Below are positions 1 to 8,181 of a stretch of DNA of 64,000 bases, in pieces (within the stretch, counting starts at the first letter, position 1; each line of letters starts with the position of its first letter). The translations under genes and the position numbers were made by a program. This stretch comes from Anaerolinea sp. (GTDB lineage Bacteria > Chloroflexota > Anaerolineae > Anaerolineales > Villigracilaceae). The stretch spans positions 18,847 to 82,846 of the forward strand of contig DYID01000019.1 in NCBI GenBank assembly GCA_020723805.1. Reading direction: 5' to 3'. Below the pieces are notes generated by a model. The model was given only the letters and a program-made list of their open reading frames with translations, made no database searches and was not told the DNA's origin.

Positions 1-2143
1 ACACCTGGCATTTGTAGCCGTCGCGCGCGCGGACCCGCTCGCGGATTTTGCCCCAGGCGGGTCCGTAGTCGTTCGGGTCGTTGGACCAGGCTCCGGCGTC
101 GCGCAGACGCGTCACGGTCTCTTCGGAGAGGGAAAGCCAGTAGCCGGTGGTCTGCAGTTCGGAGGGCGGCAGGTCGAGGGGTTCCTGTCCGATGGTTTCG
201 TGGGTGTACCAGCGGAGTTTGCGGAAGGCGGTCACTTGCGTGGTGACCTGTAATTCGCCCCAAGCCTTCTTACCGACCTCACCCCCGTCCCCTCTCCTGC
301 CAGGAGAGGGGTGCAAGGCGGCTTGAGCGGTTTCAGATAATACTTGGACGGTTGTGCCACGCAATGGCTCGGTGTAGTAGTCGCTGGCGATGGGTTTGAG
401 GCGGGCGATGCGGTCTTCGAGATTCAACTCTTCCACCAGATATTGCTGCGCCTCGTGCAGGTAGATGGCGCCGGGGTGAACCATCCATGTTGCGCTTTCG
501 CCGTCCACGATGCCGATGGTTTGCGGCTGGTCTTCGATGACGGTTTGCAGTACGACGCTTTGCGGCGAGGCGGAACGCAGGGAGATGTTCGCGGCGGGGT
601 ATTGGTCTGCCATCCAGAAGAATTTTTCGTTGGAGAGATGGGCTTCACCATTGGAAAGTAGAAAGTGGAGGTATTCTTCGATGGTTTCGGCGGACAATGC
701 TCCGAAGCCCTCGCCTTTTTGGAAGGGCAGTTCGAAGAGGGCGCAGCGCAGATGTTCGAGCAGGATGAGGAGATGGTTGGGATTGATGAGCGCCTGTTCG
801 GGCGAGCGCTCGAAGAAGTATTCGGGATGATGAGCGAGGAACTGATCGAGGGGATTTGCCGACGCTACCAGCACGCTGACGGCGGATTCAAGTCCGCGTC
901 CGGCGCGACCCGCCTGCTGTCTCGCTGAAGCGACGCTGCCCGGATAGCCGACGAGGATTGCCGCGCCCAGCCCGCCGATGTCTATGCCGAGTTCGAGGGC
1001 GTTGGTGGCGACGACGGTTTTGACTGTGCCGTCGCGCAGTCCCCTTTCGATGTCGCGGCGCTGGGAGGGGAGGTAGCCGGAGCGGTAGCCGCGAATTTGT
1101 GATTGGTAATTGGTAATTGGTGATTCGATGCCTGGATTCGATGGTTGATTCTGTTGCAGGTATGTGAGAACGATTTCCACGCTTCTTCTCGAACGGGCAA
1201 AGACGACGGTCTGCACGTCGCTGCGGAGCAGGTCTTGCGCCAGCCGCACGCTTTCGAGCAGGGACGATTTTCGCAAGCCGAGGGATTCGTCCACGAGGGG
1301 CGGGTTGTAGAGGAGGAAGTGACGCGGTCCGCGCGCCGAGCCGTCGTTGTCAATCAAGTGCGCGGGTTCTTCGATGAGTTTTTCGGCGAGTTCCTTTGGG
1401 TTGCCGATGGTGGCGGATGCAAGGATGAACTGCGGTTGTGCGCCGTAGAACTTTGCCACGCGCTTAAGCCGGCGGAGAACGTTGGCGACATGCGAGCCGA
1501 AGACTCCGCGGTAGGTGTGCGCTTCGTCTATGACGATGAATTTCAGGTTCGAGAAGAAGTCGAGCCAATTGGTGTGATGCGGCAGGATGCCGGTGTGGAG
1601 CATGTCGGGGTTGGTGAGGACGATGCGGGCGTTTTTGCGGATGGCGGGTCGTGCCGAGGTGGGGGTGTCGCCGTCGTAGATGGAAGTGATCAGTGACCAG
1701 TGATCAGTGATCAGTGACCAGTGATCAGTAATCAGTGACCAGTGATCAGTGACCAGTGACTGCAAGACTGATAACTGACTACTGATAACTGATAACTGAT
1801 CCTGCGCGAGGGCTTTGGTGGGGAAGAGGTAGAGCGCGCGGGCGTTGGGGTTGACGAGGAGTTCGGCAAAGACCGGCAGGTTGTAGGCAAGCGTCTTGCC
1901 GGATGCGGTGCCTGTGGAGAGGATGACGTTTTCGCCGGCGCGGGTGTGGGTCCAGGCTTCGAGTTGGTGGGAGTAGAGGGAGTGAATCCCGGCGGCGATC
2001 AAGGCTTGGGAGAGAGGAGCAGGCAGATCGGTCGGGAAGGGATGCGTCTGTGCGGGACGCGGAGGCAGAGTCCGCCAGGCGGCGATGTTAGGGGCGGTGT
2101 CGGGGTCGCGTTTCCAGAAGTCAAGCAGAGGGGCGAGGGGCAT
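1..2143 (-). CDS. DEAD/DEAH-box helicase, YprA/MrfA-like (3' end beyond window)
   Basis: A superfamily 2 helicase of the Lhr/MrfA type, probably in DNA repair. The frame is open from ATG 2143 to the left edge (714 codons, no stop). Seen: Walker A TGTASGKT near residues 77-84, DEAH at 206-209 followed by TYRGVFGSHV, and a C-terminal helicase motif with ALELGIDIGGL and QQAGRAGRG. Near the edge it reads RVRARDGYKCQV, which resembles the start of an HNH or zinc-knuckle module. Residues about 116-153 are encoded by a 7-bp repeat array and are likely a disordered insertion; two further repeats lie in frame at 1101-1128 and 277-315. The downstream DUF1998-type zinc domain expected of this family would lie outside the window. 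Confidence 0.85.
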   Translation of the reverse strand, partial: MPLAPLLDFWKRDPDTAPNIAAWRTLPPRPAQTHPFPTDLPAPLSQALIAAGIHSLYSHQLEAWTHTRAGENVILSTGTASGKTLAYNLPVFAELLVNPNARALYLFPTKALAQDQLSVISSQLSVLQSLVTDHWSLITDHWSLITDHWSLITSIYDGDTPTSARPAIRKNARIVLTNPDMLHTGILPHHTNWLDFFSNLKFIVIDEAHTYRGVFGSHVANVLRRLKRVAKFYGAQPQFILASATIGNPKELAEKLIEEPAHLIDNDGSARGPRHFLLYNPPLVDESLGLRKSSLLESVRLAQDLLRSDVQTVVFARSRRSVEIVLTYLQQNQPSNPGIESPITNYQSQIRGYRSGYLPSQRRDIERGLRDGTVKTVVATNALELGIDIGGLGAAILVGYPGSVASARQQAGRAGRGLESAVSVLVASANPLDQFLAHHPEYFFERSPEQALINPNHLLILLEHLRCALFELPFQKGEGFGALSAETIEEYLHFLLSNGEAHLSNEKFFWMADQYPAANISLRSASPQSVVLQTVIEDQPQTIGIVDGESATWMVHPGAIYLHEAQQYLVEELNLEDRIARLKPIASDYYTEPLRGTTVQVLSETAQAALHPSPGRRGDGGEVGKKAWGELQVTTQVTAFRKLRWYTHETIGQEPLDLPPSELQTTGYWLSLSEETVTRLRDAGAWSNDPNDYGPAWGKIRERVRARDGYKCQV
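277..315. repeat. CCTCACCC / CCCTCTCC-GGAGAGGGG hairpin repeat inside helicase gene
   Basis: Short GC-rich hairpin repeat whose arms are CCCCTCTCCTG and CAGGAGAGGGG. It is in frame in the helicase gene; related copies lie at 33089-33128 and 48847-48939 between genes. Confidence 0.75.
1101..1128. repeat. Heptamer array GATTGGT/AATTGGT inside helicase gene
   Basis: Four 7-bp units, GATTGGT, AATTGGT, AATTGGT and GATTCGA, in frame within the helicase coding sequence. The same unit recurs at 54218-54264. Confidence 0.8.
1685..1801. repeat. Heptamer array CAGTGAT/CAGTGAC with inverted second arm, inside helicase gene
   Basis: About sixteen 7-bp units of the form CAGTNAN. One arm reads CAGTGAT/CAGTGAC; the other reads ACTGATA, so the two arms can pair. 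It keeps the helicase reading frame and encodes residues such as SLITDHW repeated. Confidence 0.9.
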
Positions 2144-2182
2144 GTTCTTACAAAAAGGGTTGCGCTGAGTTTGTCGAAGCGG

Positions 2183-3181
2183 TTATTTCGATGAGCGGTT
2201 CAGGATGCGAAGGGCGAGGGCGCCCACACCCAGAGGAAACCAGAAGGTAATGCCGCGATAGGCAAAGGTGATGACAACCGCCTGACTCCACGGTACGCGC
2301 AGGGAGGAGAGGGCAAGAGGCATGACGCCCTCGACAATGCCGATGCCGGAAGGCGTGGGGGAGACGATGAGGAAAAGGTAGGAGATGGCAAAGCCGCCGA
2401 TGATGGTGCCGGTGGAAAAGGGAACTTGGAACGCCAGAAAAGACGCCGCCAGGACGCCCATCAGGAGCGTTTTGTTGAGAAGAGCCAGCGCCATCGGTTT
2501 GATCAATCCGTGCAGCCGGCCAGGCAGAGATTGGAGGTCTGCCGCCATTTCGCCGGCGAAGTGGTGGGCGCGTTCTTCGCTGAGGTAGGGACGATGCAGG
2601 AAGGGAGGTACCAGGCGGTTGACAAGACGCGCCATCCAAGCCAGGGCTTTGCCAAGCGCTTTGGCAGAGCGCGATCCCAGGTAGAGCAAAGCGCCCAGGG
2701 CGGCGGCGACGGCAAACATGATGGCGGATGCGGCGATTTCGCTTGGGTTGAGGTCGTTGCGGCGAATGAGGACAAGCAAGCCGAGGGTGAGGACAACGAG
2801 GAAGGCGAGGTAATCGAGGAAGAGAGAGACCATACCGGCGACGGTTGCTTTGCCGGGCGACAAATTGTTGCGGTTGGCGCTGCTGATAAAGACCGCCATG
2901 CCGCCCATGCCGGCGCTGGGGGCAACGGTGTTGACAAAATTGGCGGCGGTGGACATGAGGGAAAGCTCATACAAACTGCCTTCCATGCCCAGCAGGCGGT
3001 AGAGCGAGAGGTACGTCATGCCCGATACCAGAAACCAGCCGCACTGGAGAAGTACCGCTGAAAGGATGAACCAGAAGTTTCCCCGTTTGAGGGTTTGTAA
3101 GATGGTTTCAAGTTCTCCGAAACTCGAATAAAGGAATACCGCACCCAGGAATACGACGAGGATGAAAAGAAAATTTCGCAT
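2183..3181 (-). CDS. Lysylphosphatidylglycerol synthase TM region / UPF0104-like membrane protein
   Basis: A polytopic membrane protein of 332 residues in the flippase-like family that shares its fold with the membrane part of MprF. Substrate unknown. Seen: about eight hydrophobic segments beginning FLFILVVFLGAVFLY, the family motif NFVNTVAPSAGMGGMAVF near residues 85-105, and PTPSGIGIVEG near 275-285. ATG 3181 is preferred over an in-frame start 90 bases upstream because those codons run through the terminator of the next gene and lack family character. A TATAAT lies nine bases before this ATG and no Shine-Dalgarno is visible, so the mRNA may be nearly leaderless. Confidence 0.85.
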   Translation of the reverse strand: MRNFLFILVVFLGAVFLYSSFGELETILQTLKRGNFWFILSAVLLQCGWFLVSGMTYLSLYRLLGMEGSLYELSLMSTAANFVNTVAPSAGMGGMAVFISSANRNNLSPGKATVAGMVSLFLDYLAFLVVLTLGLLVLIRRNDLNPSEIAASAIMFAVAAALGALLYLGSRSAKALGKALAWMARLVNRLVPPFLHRPYLSEERAHHFAGEMAADLQSLPGRLHGLIKPMALALLNKTLLMGVLAASFLAFQVPFSTGTIIGGFAISYLFLIVSPTPSGIGIVEGVMPLALSSLRVPWSQAVVITFAYRGITFWFPLGVGALALRILNRSSK

Positions 3182-3229
3182 GTTGGGAAAATTATACACG
3201 CCCCCGCCCAGACCCCCTGAACGGCGCGA

Positions 3230-3272
3230 AAAAAAGACTTCGGAAGCCGCTGTGACTTCCGAAGTCTGCATT
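3230..3272 (-). terminator. Rho-independent terminator of the zinc peptidase gene
   Basis: Read on the minus strand, GACTTCGGAAGTC pairs with GCTTCCGAAGTC across a six-base loop and is followed by seven T. The same arms are reused at 8908-8949. Confidence 0.9.
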
Positions 3273-3277
3273 TCATT

Positions 3278-4003
3278 TCAGTCCCTGCGCCGTCCGAGAC
3301 CGCCGAGCAGGAAGACGTAGTAAAGCACTTGCAGTACGGCGGTGACCAGCGCGGCGACGTAGGTGAGGGCGGCGGCGTTCAGCACCTGGTTGACGCCGTG
3401 CGCTTCCTCCTCCGTGCGGATGATGCCGCTTTGTGCGAGCATGGCTTTGGCGCGGGCGGAGGCGTTGAATTCGACGGGCAGGGTCGCCAGCGCAAAGACC
3501 GCGCCGCCGGCAAAGAACAGAACGCCCAGCCAGGCGAGGTCGAGCCAGCGCAGGAACAAGCCTGCCAGGATGAGGATCCAGCCGAGGTTGGAGCCGATGT
3601 TCACCATGGGGACCAGCGCCGAGCGGAAGCGGAGGGGAAGGTAGCCTTCCGCGTCCTGCATGGCGTGACCGAGTTCATGGGCGGCAACAGCGACAGCCGC
3701 TACGGAGGGGGTGTTTGCCACCGTGGGCGAGAGGTAGAGGGTTTTGTCGCGCGGGTCGTAGTGGTCGGTGAGCTGACCGCCCACGCCGAGCACGCGGACA
3801 TTTTGCAGTTGTGCGCCTCCTTCAAAGCCGGAATACACGGCGCGCGAGACGAGCTGCTGGGCGGCTTGAGCGCCGGTCAGCCCGCTGGAGGCGCGGACTT
3901 GACTCCATTTCTCATAAGCATGTCTCACATACCAGGATGTGATGCTCATCAAAATGAAGGCGGGAAGCATGAAGAGCAGATAGGTTGGGTCGAAGAAGAA
4001 CAT
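3278..4003 (-). CDS. Membrane zinc metallopeptidase, YugP-like (Zn_peptidase_2)
   Basis: A 241-residue membrane-bound zinc peptidase of the PF04298 family. Seen: an N-terminal transmembrane segment (YLLFMLPAFILMSITSW), the zinc-binding HELGHAMQ near residues 113-120, then two to three hydrophobic segments near the C-terminus. The start has a clear Shine-Dalgarno (AAGGAGAT, eight bases upstream). The physiological substrate is not known for most members. It lies upstream of the flippase-like gene but a strong terminator separates them, so the two are probably separate transcripts. Confidence 0.9.
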   Translation of the reverse strand: MFFFDPTYLLFMLPAFILMSITSWYVRHAYEKWSQVRASSGLTGAQAAQQLVSRAVYSGFEGGAQLQNVRVLGVGGQLTDHYDPRDKTLYLSPTVANTPSVAAVAVAAHELGHAMQDAEGYLPLRFRSALVPMVNIGSNLGWILILAGLFLRWLDLAWLGVLFFAGGAVFALATLPVEFNASARAKAMLAQSGIIRTEEEAHGVNQVLNAAALTYVAALVTAVLQVLYYVFLLGGLGRRRD

Positions 4004-4048
4004 GGTTATCTCCTTTCCCGGCTCCCGCGCGGGCGGGAAGCCGATGGG

Positions 4049-5326
4049 TTACTTTTGTGCAATCATTTCCATCAATACTTCTACGGCTTTATCCAATTGC
4101 GGGTCGCGCTTGTTTTCGTAGTCGGCGTCGGTCATTTCGACGATGTAATCAGGAGTGAGACCCACACCTTGAATCAGCCGTTCTTTGGGGGTCAGCCATT
4201 TGGCGATGGTGATGCGCGCCGCACCCTGATCGTTGGAGAGCGGCTGGATGGTCTGCACGGAGCCTTTGCCAAAGGTCTGCACGCCGACGAGTTTGGCGCG
4301 TCCGTAGTCTTGCAGGGCGCCCGCCACGATTTCGGAAGCGGAGGCGGAGCCCTCATTGACCAGCACCACCATGGGGATGTCGGTGGCTTTGCCGTTGCCG
4401 AGAGCGTTGTAGGTGTCGCGTGTGCCGTCGCCGTATTGTTCGATCAGCACCACGCCTTCGTCAATGAATTCGGACATGACCTCGACGGAGGTGATGAGGT
4501 AGCCGCCGGGGTTGAAGCGCAGGTCGAGGATGATGCCCTTGGGGTTTTGCGCCAGAAGTTCGTCCAGTTTGGCGCGCAGTTCGTCAGTGGTGCGGTCGCC
4601 GAAGAAGTTGATGTCAATGTAGGCGATGCCGTCTTCACGCATTTCGCCGGTCACACTGGGAACGGTGATGCGGGCGCGGACGATGGTGAACTCCAGCGGT
4701 TCGGGTTCGCCCTCGCGCAGGACCGTCAAAACAACGGTCGTGCCAGCCGGTCCCAACACCTTTTGGCGGGCTTCCTCGGGGGTGACACCAGTCATGTCTT
4801 CGCCGTCAATGGCGATGATCTGGTCGCCGGGGCGCAGACCGGCGGCTTCGGCTGGCGAGCCTTCGATGGGACTCACGATGGTCAGATATTCGCCCTGGGT
4901 ATCCACATAAGCGCCGATGCCCTCATATTGACCGGAGAGGGAGGTGGATTCGATTTCATAGACCTTTGGGTCCATGTAATAGGTGTAATCGTCGCCGACC
5001 GCTTCCATCATGCCGCGAATGGCGCCTTGCATGAGCAGGGTATCATCTACGGGCTGGTTGACGTATTGCGTATGAACGAGATTCCACGCTTCCCAGAAGG
5101 GGACGAAGAGGTTTTGCAATTCCTGCGGGGTGACGTTCGCCTGCCCTTCCTGGGTGGGGGCGGCGGTGGGCGGCAGGAGAATGTTGGTGGGCGGGTTGGG
5201 GTTGAACCCCGGGAAGAGATTCGTTTCTCCCAAAACGTGGCGGGTGACAAAGCCGCCGGCAAACGAACCGCTCAGCAGGATGAGCGCCGCAAAGATGCCA
5301 AGAATGGTTTTGGTTGTTTTGTTCAC
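4049..5326 (-). CDS. S41 family C-terminal processing peptidase
   Basis: Periplasmic or surface-anchored serine protease of the CtpA type, 425 residues. Seen: an N-terminal membrane anchor (ILGIFAALILLSGSFAGGFV), a linker, a PDZ domain (YEGIGAYVDTQGEYLTIVSPIEGSPAE and GLRPGDQIIAIDG), and the S41 core with catalytic Ser in NEGSASASEIVAG and Lys in FGKGSVQ. I chose GTG 5326 because CCGGAGGC stands eight bases before it; an in-frame GTG nine codons upstream at 5353 has no such site. It follows the small membrane protein gene on the same strand. Confidence 0.93.
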   Translation of the reverse strand: MNKTTKTILGIFAALILLSGSFAGGFVTRHVLGETNLFPGFNPNPPTNILLPPTAAPTQEGQANVTPQELQNLFVPFWEAWNLVHTQYVNQPVDDTLLMQGAIRGMMEAVGDDYTYYMDPKVYEIESTSLSGQYEGIGAYVDTQGEYLTIVSPIEGSPAEAAGLRPGDQIIAIDGEDMTGVTPEEARQKVLGPAGTTVVLTVLREGEPEPLEFTIVRARITVPSVTGEMREDGIAYIDINFFGDRTTDELRAKLDELLAQNPKGIILDLRFNPGGYLITSVEVMSEFIDEGVVLIEQYGDGTRDTYNALGNGKATDIPMVVLVNEGSASASEIVAGALQDYGRAKLVGVQTFGKGSVQTIQPLSNDQGAARITIAKWLTPKERLIQGVGLTPDYIVEMTDADYENKRDPQLDKAVEVLMEMIAQK

Positions 5327-5433
5327 AAAAGCCTCCGGTAAGGTGTTGGTCACAGCAGTAACCGTGAATGAACGATACTATGGCGTGATTAGAGAATGAT
5401 GAAATCCGTCGTATGAGGAGCGTTAGAACGACG

Positions 5434-5670
5434 CTACTCCACGTTTTTCTCGCCGTTTCCCCGCAATTCATCCACTTTTTGGCGCAGTTCGTCCATGGAT
5501 TTGTCGGCGTGACCCTGCCGTGTTTGATTGAAGGAGTTGCGCAGGGTGTTCATCCAGTTGGTTTTGCCGCCGCGCACGAATCCGCGCACGATGCCATACA
5601 TGATGAGATTCGCGCCGACGACGAGCAGAAGGAAAATCAAAGCGGCAAGCATCACACGGTCGTTGTCCAT
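5434..5670 (-). CDS. Small single-pass membrane protein
   Basis: Seventy-eight residues, not recognised as a named family. Seen: short N-terminus, one transmembrane helix (VMLAALIFLLLVVGANLIMYGIV), then a basic and polar tail with a predicted helix (SMDELRQKVDELRGNGEKN) facing the cytoplasm by the positive-inside rule. GGAG stands before the ATG. It lies 107 bases upstream of the S41 protease on the same strand and could be cotranscribed; no function can be assigned. Confidence 0.7.
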   Translation of the reverse strand: MDNDRVMLAALIFLLLVVGANLIMYGIVRGFVRGGKTNWMNTLRNSFNQTRQGHADKSMDELRQKVDELRGNGEKNVE

Positions 5671-5689
5671 GAGGTTCTCCAGAAGAGGG

Positions 5690-5725
5690 CATTTCGCGCA
5701 GCAGACGTGCTCTAACGTCCGTTCA
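5690..5725. repeat. Small hairpin repeat ending CTCTAACGTCC
   Basis: GCGCAGCAGACGTGCTCTAACGTCC-type hairpin (ACGT arms). A related, inverted copy lies at 55175-55206, and shorter relatives at 5410-5437 and 23880-23901. Confidence 0.55.
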
Positions 5726-5733
5726 ATCCAGTG

Positions 5734-6366
5734 TTAATCGCCCAGCAGAATGGGCAGGTGATTCCAATCCACAAAGACGCCGCTGGCATTGGGGGTGGGT
5801 TCTTCGGTGCCGTAGAGGATGCTCGCCATGCCCACGCTCAAGGCGGCGCGGGTGGTGCGCGGCAGATCGTCTATCACCACGCATTTGCGCGGGTCGGGTT
5901 CGTCGGCGAGGTCCTGGGCGATGGCGAAGGATTCGGGCATCGGCTTGCAGTAGGGGGCGACGGCGTTCACGTCAATGATGGTCTCGAATAAATCGTCCAA
6001 TTGAAGGACGGCGAGGACGCGGCGGGCGTGGTGAACGTCGGCGTTGGTGAAGATCAGGTTGCGGGTCGGAAGCGAAGCGATGATTTCGCGCTGACGAGGA
6101 TTGGGAGTCAGGTACTCTTCCAGCGGCAGGTCATGCACATAAGCCAGGTAGTCCTGTGTATCCACGTTGTGATGCGCCTGCAAGCCGCGCAGGGTGGTGC
6201 CGTAGGTTTTGTAGTATTGCTCGCGCAGGGCAGGCACTTGGTCGGCGGGCAGCCCCATGCGCTCGGTCATGTAGCGGGTCATGCGCTCCTTGATGGCTTG
6301 CCACAGCCCGCTGGAAGCGGGATAGAGCGTGTCGTCGAGGTCGAAGAAGATGGTTGTAAATCGCAT
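5734..6366 (-). CDS. HAD-superfamily pyrimidine 5'-nucleotidase
   Basis: A 210-residue HAD phosphatase close to the SDT1/PHM8 pyrimidine nucleotidase group, expected to dephosphorylate nucleoside monophosphates in the cytosol. Seen: motif I FFDLDDTLY at residues 7-15, motif II IFTNAD near 105, motif III lysine in CKPMPESF near 140, motif IV VVIDDLPRTT near 163. It is divergent from mutL with only 20 bases between start codons. A palindromic -10 element lies six bases from both ATGs, so both messages are probably leaderless. Confidence 0.9.
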   Translation of the reverse strand: MRFTTIFFDLDDTLYPASSGLWQAIKERMTRYMTERMGLPADQVPALREQYYKTYGTTLRGLQAHHNVDTQDYLAYVHDLPLEEYLTPNPRQREIIASLPTRNLIFTNADVHHARRVLAVLQLDDLFETIIDVNAVAPYCKPMPESFAIAQDLADEPDPRKCVVIDDLPRTTRAALSVGMASILYGTEEPTPNASGVFVDWNHLPILLGD

Positions 6367-6372
6367 GGGGAG

Positions 6373-6380
6373 ATTATAAT
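6373..6380. promoter_or_regulatory. Shared palindromic -10 element for divergent leaderless genes
   Basis: GATTATAATC contains TATAAT on both strands (plus 6375-6380, minus 6378-6373). Six bases separate each -10 from the ATG of mutL and of the HAD gene. No convincing -35 is visible. Confidence 0.6.
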
Positions 6381-6386
6381 CGTCCC

Positions 6387-8180
6387 ATGCCCATCCGTTT
6401 GCTCGCCCCCGAGGTTGCCTCGCAAATCGCCGCCGGCGAGGTCATCGAGCGTCCCGCCTCGGTGGTGAAGGAGCTCGTGGAAAATGCGCTGGATGCCGGC
6501 GCGCGGACGATTGCGATTACCGTAGAGGAAGCGGGGAGGAAGTTGATTGAAGTGGCAGACGACGGCTGCGGCATCCCCTCGAACGAACTGGAACTTGCCG
6601 TCTCGCGTCATGCGACCTCGAAACTGGTCCGCTCCGAGGACCTTTTTTTCATCTCTACGCTGGGTTTCCGCGGGGAGGCGCTGGCTTCCATCGGTTCCGT
6701 CTCGCGGATGACGATCACCTCGCGGGTGAAGGATGCAAAGGAAGGCGCGCGCATTCGCGTGGAAGGGGGAATGGCGGGGAAGCCGGCGAAAGTCGGCGCG
6801 ACCGTTGGCACGATCGTTCGCGTGGAGGATTTGTTCTACAACGTGCCGGCGCGTTTGAAATTTTTGAAGACCGACGTAACCGAGCGGCGGGCAATTGACT
6901 CGCTGGTGACGCGTTATGCGCTGGCATACCCTGAGAAACGATTCAAACTCTCCGAAGGGAAAAACGTCATCCTGCAAACGGCGGGCGACGGCGACCGGCG
7001 CTCCATCCTTGCCGCGCTCTACGGCGTGGATGTGGCGAAGCAGATGCTCGAAGTGATGGCGGAGGAAGACGGTTACCGCCTGACAGGGTTTATCAGCCCC
7101 GCTTCGTTGACGCGCTCGAACCGCAAGGAAATCACCTTTTTTATCAACGGACGCTGGGTGCAGGAGGTTGCGCTCAACACGGCGCTGTTGCAGGCGTATC
7201 ACACCCTGCTCATGGTGGGACGTTACCCGCTGACTGCCTTGTTCCTCGAAATGAATCCGCGCGATGTGGATGTAAACGTACATCCTGCCAAAGCCGAAGT
7301 GCGCTTTCGAGACCAGGACCGCGTCTTCAGTTTTGTGCAAAGGTCGGTGCGGAAGGCGCTGCTGGCGTATTCGCCGGTGCCGAACGTGGCGCCCAGCCTG
7401 TGGGGGACGGTGAGGACGACGCCATCGGAGGAAAAGTCCTCCTCCGTTGGGCTGGATTGGGCGATTGGGCATGACGAGGGAGTGGGTGGCGGACGGTTGG
7501 GAGTTGGCAGTGATCAGTTATCAGTAAACAGTGATCAGTTATCAGTAAACAGTGAACAGGTCATCGTAAATCGTCAATCCGAAATCGTAAATCGCATTCC
7601 GTTGATGCGGCTCATCGGTCAGGTCGGCGGGACGTATCTGGTGGCGGAGGGACCCGACGGCTTGTATCTGATTGATCAGCACGCCGCGCACGAACGGGTT
7701 TTGTTCGAGAAGTTGATGGCGCAGCATGAGAGGCAGAACATCCCCTCGCAGGCGCTGTTGAACCCTGAAGTGGTGACCCTCCCGCCGGGTGCGGCGCAAT
7801 TACTGCTTAACCAATTGCCCATTCTCAGCCGCTTTGGCTTCGACGTGGAAGAATTTGGTCCAAATACTTTTCGAGTGAGGGCGATTCCGATTTTGTTTGC
7901 GGGCAGCGATCCCGCCTCGGCGCTGAGGGCGGTGGTGGAGGATTTCGAGGAGGATGAAACGCCGCTGCAGAACGAGGTCGAGGCGAGACTCGCAGCGCGG
8001 GTCTGCAAGCGGATGGCGGTCAAGGGCGGGCAGACGCTTTCCAGCGAGGAGCAGCGCGCGCTGCTCAACGACCTCGAAACCTGCGAGTCGCCGCGAACCT
8101 GTCCGCATGGGCGTCCGACGATGATTCACCTTTCGGTGGATCTGTTGGAACGTCAGTTTGGGAGGCGCGGTGCACGCTGA
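6387..8180 (+). CDS. mutL: DNA mismatch repair protein MutL with endonuclease motif
   Basis: Mismatch repair ATPase and nicking endonuclease, 597 residues. Seen: GHKL ATPase start with ENALDAGA and DDGCGI, GFRGEALASI near 91-100, VNVHPAKAEVRF near 296. The C-terminal domain holds DQHAAHERVLFE near 430-441, matching the DQHA(X)2E(X)4E endonuclease motif, and CPHGRPT near 571, so this is a nicking MutL as in bacteria lacking MutH. The linker (residues about 374-405) is encoded by two adjacent 7-bp repeat arrays and is probably disordered. mutS is not in the window. The GGDEF gene starts directly after its stop. Confidence 0.97.
   Translation: MPIRLLAPEVASQIAAGEVIERPASVVKELVENALDAGARTIAITVEEAGRKLIEVADDGCGIPSNELELAVSRHATSKLVRSEDLFFISTLGFRGEALASIGSVSRMTITSRVKDAKEGARIRVEGGMAGKPAKVGATVGTIVRVEDLFYNVPARLKFLKTDVTERRAIDSLVTRYALAYPEKRFKLSEGKNVILQTAGDGDRRSILAALYGVDVAKQMLEVMAEEDGYRLTGFISPASLTRSNRKEITFFINGRWVQEVALNTALLQAYHTLLMVGRYPLTALFLEMNPRDVDVNVHPAKAEVRFRDQDRVFSFVQRSVRKALLAYSPVPNVAPSLWGTVRTTPSEEKSSSVGLDWAIGHDEGVGGGRLGVGSDQLSVNSDQLSVNSEQVIVNRQSEIVNRIPLMRLIGQVGGTYLVAEGPDGLYLIDQHAAHERVLFEKLMAQHERQNIPSQALLNPEVVTLPPGAAQLLLNQLPILSRFGFDVEEFGPNTFRVRAIPILFAGSDPASALRAVVEDFEEDETPLQNEVEARLAARVCKRMAVKGGQTLSSEEQRALLNDLETCESPRTCPHGRPTMIHLSVDLLERQFGRRGAR
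7508..7599. repeat. Two adjacent heptamer arrays in the mutL linker
   Basis: Seven perfect-phase units CAGTGAT, CAGTTAT, CAGTAAA, CAGTGAT, CAGTTAT, CAGTAAA, CAGTGAA at 7508-7556, then five of the CGTAAAT type at 7565-7599. Both families recur elsewhere in the window. Confidence 0.92.
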
Positions 8181-8181
8181 A

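Noticed and set aside
3329..5341. A 670-codon open frame on the plus strand
   Set aside because: It lies antisense to the zinc peptidase and S41 protease genes, has low-complexity composition (many G, V, H, D) and no domain; a GC-rich shadow.
6279..7472. A 397-codon minus-strand frame across the mutL region
   Set aside because: Antisense to mutL and overlapping the HAD start; composition is arginine- and histidine-rich as expected for a shadow.
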